64,000 nt of DNA. It comes from Perognathus longimembris pacificus. Its lineage: Eukaryota; Chordata; Mammalia; Rodentia; Heteromyidae. Position numbers and translations under genes: made by a program. A model generated the notes under the pieces. It had not been told where the DNA came from and did no database searches. It worked only from the letters and a program-made list of their open reading frames with translations. The DNA lies in contig NC_063164.1 of the NCBI RefSeq assembly GCF_023159225.1, forward strand, positions 75,287,800 through 75,351,799, read 5' to 3'. This document shows, in pieces, positions 58,107-64,000 of this stretch. How positions within the stretch are numbered: the stretch's first letter is position 1; each line of letters starts with the position of its first letter.

Positions 58107-58330
58107 CCTGGGTGCCAGGTGGCTCACCCCTGTAATCCTAGGTACTAGGGAGGCTGAGATCTGAGAATCACAGTTCAAAGCCAGCAGGTGCAGGAAAGTC
58201 AGTGAGACTCTTGTCTCCAATTAACTACCAGAAAAACTGAGGTGGAGCTAGGGCTCAAACTGAAGTGCTAGCCTTGAGTGAAAGAGCTCAGAGACAGCAC
58301 CCAAACCCTGTAAACACACACAAAAAAAAG
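58107..58330 (+). repeat. B1-Geo composite SINE
   Basis: cctgggtgccaggtggctca, gttcaaagccagcaggtgca, gtggagctagggctcaaact, then a degraded 3' end and A run. Confidence 0.9.
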
Positions 58331-58451
58331 AAGAAGGAGAAGGAGAAGGAGAAGGAGAAGGAGAAGAGAAGAAGAAGAAGAAGAAGAAGAAGAAGAAGAA
58401 GAAGAAGAAGAAGAAGAAGAAGAAGAAGAAGAAGAAGAAGAAGAAGAAGAA
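58331..58451 (+). repeat. (GAA)n triplet repeat with GGAGAA head
   Basis: About six GGAGAA units followed by about 28 uninterrupted GAA units (58366-58451), at the tail of the preceding SINE. The Lys/Glu/Arg and Leu/Phe/Ser frames across it are artefacts. Confidence 0.96.
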
Positions 58452-58511
58452 ATTGATTGCTATTGAGTACAGCATGACTAAGGTTGTTTTTTTGTTTTTT
58501 TGTTTTTTTCC

Positions 58512-58618
58512 CCATTTGAGCCAGGAACTTGGCTATGTAAGGTCATACTGAATTGGACCTCACTTCCCTACTTCTACATCCCAAATGCTAACATTCCATA
58601 CCTATGACACCAGAGCTA
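58512..58618 (-). repeat. Old B1-like SINE
   Basis: ttgagccaggaacttggcta and catcccaaatgctaacattc follow the reverse complement of a B1 monomer. It is diverged. Confidence 0.55.
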
Positions 58619-58731
58619 GCACTGGCCTTCATCAGAAACTTTGAACTCAGGGCCTGGGTTTGAATTCAGGGCCTGGAGGGAGATTTCTTTCTTACTTTTC
58701 ACTTTCCTTTCCTTAAAAGAGTTATATACCT

Positions 58732-58917
58732 GGCTGGGAATATGGCCTAGTGGCAAAAGTGCTTGCCTCATATACATGAAGCCATAGGTTCGATTCCTCA
58801 GTACCACATATATAGAAAATGGCCAGAAGTGGCACTGTGGCTCAAGTGGCAGAGTGCTAGCCTTGAGCAAAAGAAAAGCTAGGGACAGTGCTCAGGCCCA
58901 AGACTGGCAAAAAAATA
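58732..58917 (+). repeat. IDL-Geo SINE with 3' deletion
   Basis: ggctgggaatatggcctagt, B box ggttcgattcc, Geo half gtggctcaagtggcagagtg. The right B-box region is deleted (ctcaggcccaagactggc). Confidence 0.9.
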
Positions 58918-59067
58918 AAATTAAATAAATAGTTATTTAGCAAAGCAGTTTCTGAATACAATGCATCTTGATCAGTGTCACCCCTTGCAACATTCTCATT
59001 CATCTCTCCCAACCCACCCCTTCCCTTATTTTTCTTAATTGTGTAGGATATAAATTGAATTTTTGAC

Positions 59068-59219
59068 TGCATTCTCTCTGAGCTTTTTTTGCTCAAGGCT
59101 AGCAACTCTAGCACTTGAACCACATATATACTGGCTTTTTGGTGCTTAATTAGAGATAAGTCTAACAGACTTTACTGTCTGGCCAGCTTCAAACTGTGAA
59201 CCTCAGATCTCAGCCTCCA
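59068..59219 (-). repeat. B1-Geo composite SINE, truncated
   Basis: tttgctcaaggctagcaact (Geo half), tttggtgcttaattagagat (linker), acctcagatctcagcctcca (B1-like half). Confidence 0.82.
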
Positions 59220-60957
59220 GAAAATTCTTAATTATTAATAATAATTTTTTAAATATTCTTTGGCCAGTTCTGATGTATGCAAGCTGAAGAGGTATCTTTT
59301 CTAACCCTGACATTCAGCAGCCTAAAAAATGCACATCATTCAAAACAATTTAGATTACACCCCGTCACACCTCTTCCTCATTTTCAACTTCACTTTTTAC
59401 CCTCCTGTGTTTTGACATCGTGGACATTTTCAGTGATCAGCAAGGATATAGTCCTTCTCCTTAGTTACCGTTAGTTTACTTATTGTTTACTTTAGAAAAG
59501 CTGAGTGGATTGTATGCAAAATCAAAGAAAATACTACCCTATAGATGACTAAATTCAGACCACTCTTTTCCTAGGAGCAGTAAGTTAGACTTCCAAAGGC
59601 AAATGGAACTTGCCCAAAATGCATACTGAACATTGAGAGACCTGATCCCCTTAAACTTATAAAGGAAGCTTTCCTCTTAGATTCTCTACCTCCAAGAATA
59701 GATCATCACTCCAAACTACAGTTTTATGATTTATTTTTACCTATATGTCCCCAACTTGTACAATCCTAAGAAATGTTGTCCTAGCCCATTCAGTCCACCT
59801 TCTCTCCCCTTGCCAAACAACACAGGACTAGTGAATAGTGACAGCAGGTACTGACAGAGTCAGAAGAGCTCAGAGGCTTGAAGGTGTTACCAGCAAACCA
59901 CCACGCAATGGCCCCCTGAGCAGTGTGGAACTTATCCCCATGCTTTCTGTTCTTCTGGAAACGGTGGTGTATGTTTTGAGAGTAGTTTTCACTCTTCTCT
60001 GACCCCTTTAGTTTTCGTGACTTTTTGTTTCTTGGAGTCTTTGAAAGATTTGTGTGAAAAAAGATTACTAGCCCTTCTTTTCCTCTCACTTGACACTAAA
60101 CAGACAGAAAGATGAATAAAATTACCCTTCTTAATTAGTGTTCAGTTATTAGTCATTCCTGAGCCAAAGCAATTGGCTGAGTGACCACTGAAGAAAATGT
60201 TAAAACTTTTGTGTGAATTTCTCATACATGCAGGAAAAAAAGCTTCCATCTCATTCTATAAGGTTTAGTTTTCCAAAAAATAATAAGTCCAAGAAAAATA
60301 AGTGAGTTGCCCACAGCTTCAGAGTAGTGTGGATGTTATTAAGATTGAGGCCTAAACCTAGCCAATCCCCAACCCCATTCTTTCCATGAAGAAAGAGAGG
60401 GAGTAAAGTGCCATCTGGTATCCTTTGCTCAGAGGGAACAACAATCATCTCAGAAAGAAAACAGCAGGACACTGGGGCTGTCTGTTCTTCAGTTCTCCTT
60501 TATTATCCTCCTTAAAAAGGGCAAAATAAATTTGGGTTTTAGAACAAGAGCTGTAAATGGCTGTGGAAGAACAGCCTGGGCATGAACCTGATCTTGGGTG
60601 TGTGTCAATGGTTCATAACTATGCCACTGAATGTACATGAGTCATCCCGAACATGGTGAGTCTCCAACATAAACCATGTCTTCAGGCCACACCCTCAGCC
60701 CTTGCCACAAGCTTATTCACACATGATGTCCTAACCTGGCACCCAAAACCCCCAAAACATCCATGAGTCAGAACTCATTAGAAGAACACTTGAGATTTGC
60801 TCTCCTGATTCTTGGCCATGATTTCCCTAATTGAACCAAGGAAAGAAACACAAGAACTGAGGGGAACAAGTTGTTACCTATACAGTAAAGGATAGAAAAC
60901 AGGACCAAACAAACAGGAAGAGACTGTCTACAGGTAGCTGTCCTATGGGAAGTTAAA
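59220..60957. other. Unique non-coding DNA
   Basis: No gene called. A 99-codon minus-strand frame (59790-60089) is basic in its first half (SKTPRNKKSRKLKGSEKSEN) and matches no family I recognise. It may be a decayed retrocopy or chance. Confidence 0.45.
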
Positions 60958-61090
60958 GAGTCCAAAGCCAGGATGCTGAGTTTTAAGTCCTTCTCTGCCC
61001 CTTAGCAAATGAATGTTCTGAACCATGTTGTCTTCTGCTTTATATTTGCCGTCCATAAAAGTGAAAATAAAACAGCATTAGCTTACTATT
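60958..61090 (+). repeat. MIR SINE
   Basis: ccaggatgctgagttttaag, tccttctctgccccttagca and gccgtccataaaagtgaaaa follow the MIR order. Confidence 0.55.
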
Positions 61091-62222
61091 AAATAAAGAC
61101 CTAAAATATTTACATAAACACATACTACCCACTCACATGCACACATATATATGTATATATGTTATATATATTATCCTTTGCTCTCCAGAACATTTTTACC
61201 CGGATTGTCTAGCTATACAAACCATAAAGAATATTTCATTCACCATTGCCACAAGTAAGATCAGAGAATTGTATTTGGAAAGCTATTTATTACACTCTAT
61301 TTATTACAAATTTGCTCAGTATTTGATATCTAGAGATAAAGAGAAAAATAAGTTGGAAACTAGTAACAGATATAAAACAAAATATTATATTCAGGGAGTT
61401 TTAAAATTATAATCTTCAACAAGTCATCTTTTCATGTAATTCTACCTTAAAACTACATCTAGGTATCTCTGGTTGAAGGTTTAGTTTCATGAGCTTATTT
61501 ATCTTCTCACTAAAGTTCAAAATCTAATTTCTAACACAGGTTACTTACTGTAATAAACTCTACAAGCTTCAAAATGACAGGTTGAATGATATAATTTTTT
61601 TAGAGTTATGAATTAATAGCTATATATGTCAAAGACTTTGAAAGTGCCAACTTTTTCATATTTATGGATATATTATTGAAATGATAAAAAATGAACTACT
61701 GAAAGAGGAAAGAACTGGGAACCCCATATAATGAATCAAACATACTTAACAAGACATGTGCAGGCACTTTGGTGCACATCTCTTTTATTACATTACATTA
61801 ATCAAATACTACTAAAGACATCCATCCGAGTAAAGTGTCACAATGATATTCTATAAAAACATTCTTTTGAAAAGAGTCCATCCTGACAGCCATATCAACT
61901 ATATTGTATGAAGTGATTGTCAAGCCCACACTTCTCAGAAATTAAGACAATTTATATGCTCTTGAGCTTTCCTTTCCCTCATACCACCCACTTCCTCCCA
62001 CCCTAGCGCCTCCAAGACTAGCTTTTTAAAAGAAAATAATGTAATTGGATAAAATGCACAAAATTGGATAAGGATGCATAAAAATGTGGCTACTAATGAT
62101 TTTTAAGATTATTCAAGCATAATGACACCATTTCATCTAGTTTTTAAGTTTTCATAAATTATAAAAGAAAATTCTAGCAACTTAACAAGATTAATAGATT
62201 AAGTTGAGAAGAACACAGACAT

Positions 62223-62227
<5 letters not shown>
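61091..62227. other. Unique non-coding DNA
   Basis: AT-rich sequence with a short TATATG tract at about 61144-61172. No gene recognised. Confidence 0.5.

Positions 62228-62266
<39 letters not shown>
62228..62266 (+). repeat. (TG)n microsatellite
   Basis: About 19 TG units. Confidence 0.95.
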
Positions 62267-62268
<2 letters not shown>

Positions 62269-62511
62269 ACCAAAGATAAAATATGCCTGGTGGTTATACA
62301 TAGTTATACTGAGATAAACTTTTTATTTTTAATGCTGACACACTATTAAGAATCATAATTTTTACATTCAGCTAATAATGTATATTTAGATTTCACTGGT
62401 TAGGTTTTACTAGAATTTCAATATGTGTAAAATTAAATCTACTGCTTAATATTCTATTTAATATTGAGATGGACACATATAAAAGCAATTAGATAAAGAA
62501 TGAAGAAGACA

Positions 62512-62715
62512 ACCGGGCTCTGGTAGCTCATGTCTGTAATCCTAGCTACTAAGGAGGCTGAAATCTGAAGATTGTGCTTTGAGGCCAGCCCAGGCAGGAA
62601 AGTCTATTACACTCTTACTTCCAATTAACCACCAGAAAACTGGAAGTGGAGCTGGGGCTCAAGGTGGCAGAGAACTAGCTTTGAGTGAAAGAGCATAGGG
62701 ATGGTGCTCAACGAT
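62512..62715 (+). repeat. B1-Geo composite SINE
   Basis: cgggctctggtagctcatgt, gaggccagcccaggcaggaa, gtggagctggggctcaaggt. The last part of the Geo half is degraded. Confidence 0.88.
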
Positions 62716-63689
62716 AAATTCTTAATTACTGTGCAATTGAACAACCAAAATCTAAGAATTAGGAGCTAGTAGCTAAATATAAGCCTCATTTTCTTACCAT
62801 TATTTGAAAAAACAAATGTTTTTGAAACAGTATCTTAATTGCATTGGGAAGAATTGGCCACTTACTCCTTTGCCTTTCATATAAATTCAGTTTTCTCTGG
62901 AAGTTCAGCAACAAAGTGTTTGGCACTTAAATTTACATGCCTCTCCAAGGGGAGAATTCAACTAACAAATATATAAATAATTTTTCAGCTTGAAATAATA
63001 TAGCTAGAAATTTATTTTCTAAAATTACAATAACTGAATAGAAGGAAAATCCAAGTATAGACATGATGATTTTTAAGACTGTCGAGGCAAAATGAAATTT
63101 GATTGTTTTACTATAAGAATTCTTTTCCTCCAGCCCTTGGTTCACTTGGAATGAAAATTTCATTTGTTGTTACTCCTCTAAAAACTAATAAATTCTAAAT
63201 ATGATCAATCTCTATTCATCTTCATATAACATGCAATTTCTTAACTGTATATGAAAGTACAATAATTTGATTTGAAAAGAGCACTATTATTTTTTCCAGT
63301 AGGGTAATCCTCCAAAGTCAAAGGATAGCAAGATCTTTCAGATTTTACATTGAAAAGCTAAATTCATATTTCTCTGATAAATTTTGAACATTTTTAAGGC
63401 TTGTCATATAATTGATTTTTTTGGTGGTACTCAAAATGAAAATTAACTTTACAAAAGTTATTTATTAATTCTCTTTAGTCTGTAAAGACAAAGGATTTAA
63501 ATTACTATAAATGCAAAATGTGTATCTGACTACCATAATGATAGATGTAAGTCTACTTTTTCCATGCTTTATGAAAGATTAGTAAAAGGGATAAATTCAA
63601 CACTTGTATTTCTGGCCACAATTCTACAAGATTCTTCTACCATGTTTATTTTACCCATAAAGAAATTTGATTTTGGTACACTGGGTATT
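62716..63689. other. Unique non-coding DNA
   Basis: AT-rich sequence with no gene or repeat recognised. Confidence 0.5.
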
Positions 63690-63958
63690 ACATATATATG
63701 CTTACCTCAATTAGGGAAGGGAAGGGGAACAACAAACTGGTGAGACAAAGGGCAAAAGGTGAACCAATGCACAGTGATACTCACAAGACAATATGTTGGA
63801 AATTAACTGTACAACTTGGGGGTGGTGGGTGAGGATGAGGGAAAGTGGGAGAAAAATGAGGGGAAGGGTAACAAATTTGACAAGAAATGTACTCACTACC
63901 TTATTATATAACTGTAACCCCTCTATACATCACCTTAACAATAAAATTATTTTTAAAA
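63690..63958 (+). mobile_element. 5'-truncated L1 3' UTR
   Basis: gtgaaccaatgcacagtgat, aagacaatatgttggaaatt, acaagaaatgtactcactac, then acccctctatacatcacctt and an A-rich end. This is one of the best-preserved copies of the local L1 3' end. Confidence 0.88.
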
Positions 63959-64000
63959 GAAAGAAAGAGGAGTTTATTTGGATGAACTATCTTGACCAAT

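Noticed and set aside
58366..58451. CRISPR-like array
   Set aside because: A pure trinucleotide repeat without spacers in a mammalian genome. No direct repeat-spacer pattern is present anywhere in the window.
58248..58515. Frames of poly-Arg, poly-Leu or poly-Phe
   Set aside because: Translation of the GAA triplet repeat in the three frames of each strand.

Overview
The window is non-coding mammalian nuclear DNA with no intact protein-coding gene. Its repeats point to a geomyoid rodent (kangaroo rat, pocket mouse or pocket gopher group). The evidence is about a dozen copies of a dimeric SINE whose left half is ID-like (tRNA-Ala type) and whose right half is a second tRNA-like unit. This matches my memory of the IDL-Geo family, described as restricted to Geomyoidea. 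The genus cannot be fixed by reading alone.

Layout. 1-5.8 kb is mostly unique AT-rich DNA with one young IDL-Geo copy, a MIR and microsatellites. 5.96-11.1 kb is an L1 element that reaches its 5' end. It carries broken ORF1 and ORF2 and contains a second, nested L1 3' fragment. It split an older B1-like/Geo SINE, and both SINE halves and the 13-bp target duplication are readable. 12-31 kb holds several 5'-truncated L1s (one with a twin-priming style inversion), SINEs, MIRs and two processed pseudogenes: SNRPE on the minus strand near 20.6 kb and RPL23A on the plus strand at 22.6 kb. 31-51 kb is unique DNA with SINEs, an LTR-like GC-rich block (36.8-37.3 kb), an old MLT1-like LTR (about 42 kb) and a strong splice-donor candidate (49.47 kb). 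51.23-56.11 kb is a 4.8-kb endogenous retrovirus copy on the minus strand. 56-64 kb is SINE-dense, with purine-rich microsatellites and an L1 3' end at the right edge.

The most notable structure is the 51.2-56.1 kb retroviral copy. It starts exactly at R, runs R-U5-primer binding site-internal-polypurine tract-U3-R, ends in a short poly(A) and is flanked by a 14-bp duplication. That is the form expected when L1 machinery copies a retroviral RNA, not when integrase inserts a provirus. A second theme is that two different SINE types (ID-like left half, or 7SL/B1-like left half) carry the same tRNA-like right half. No new enzymatic or defence system was seen. The open frames are short and mostly low-complexity, SINE-derived or chance.
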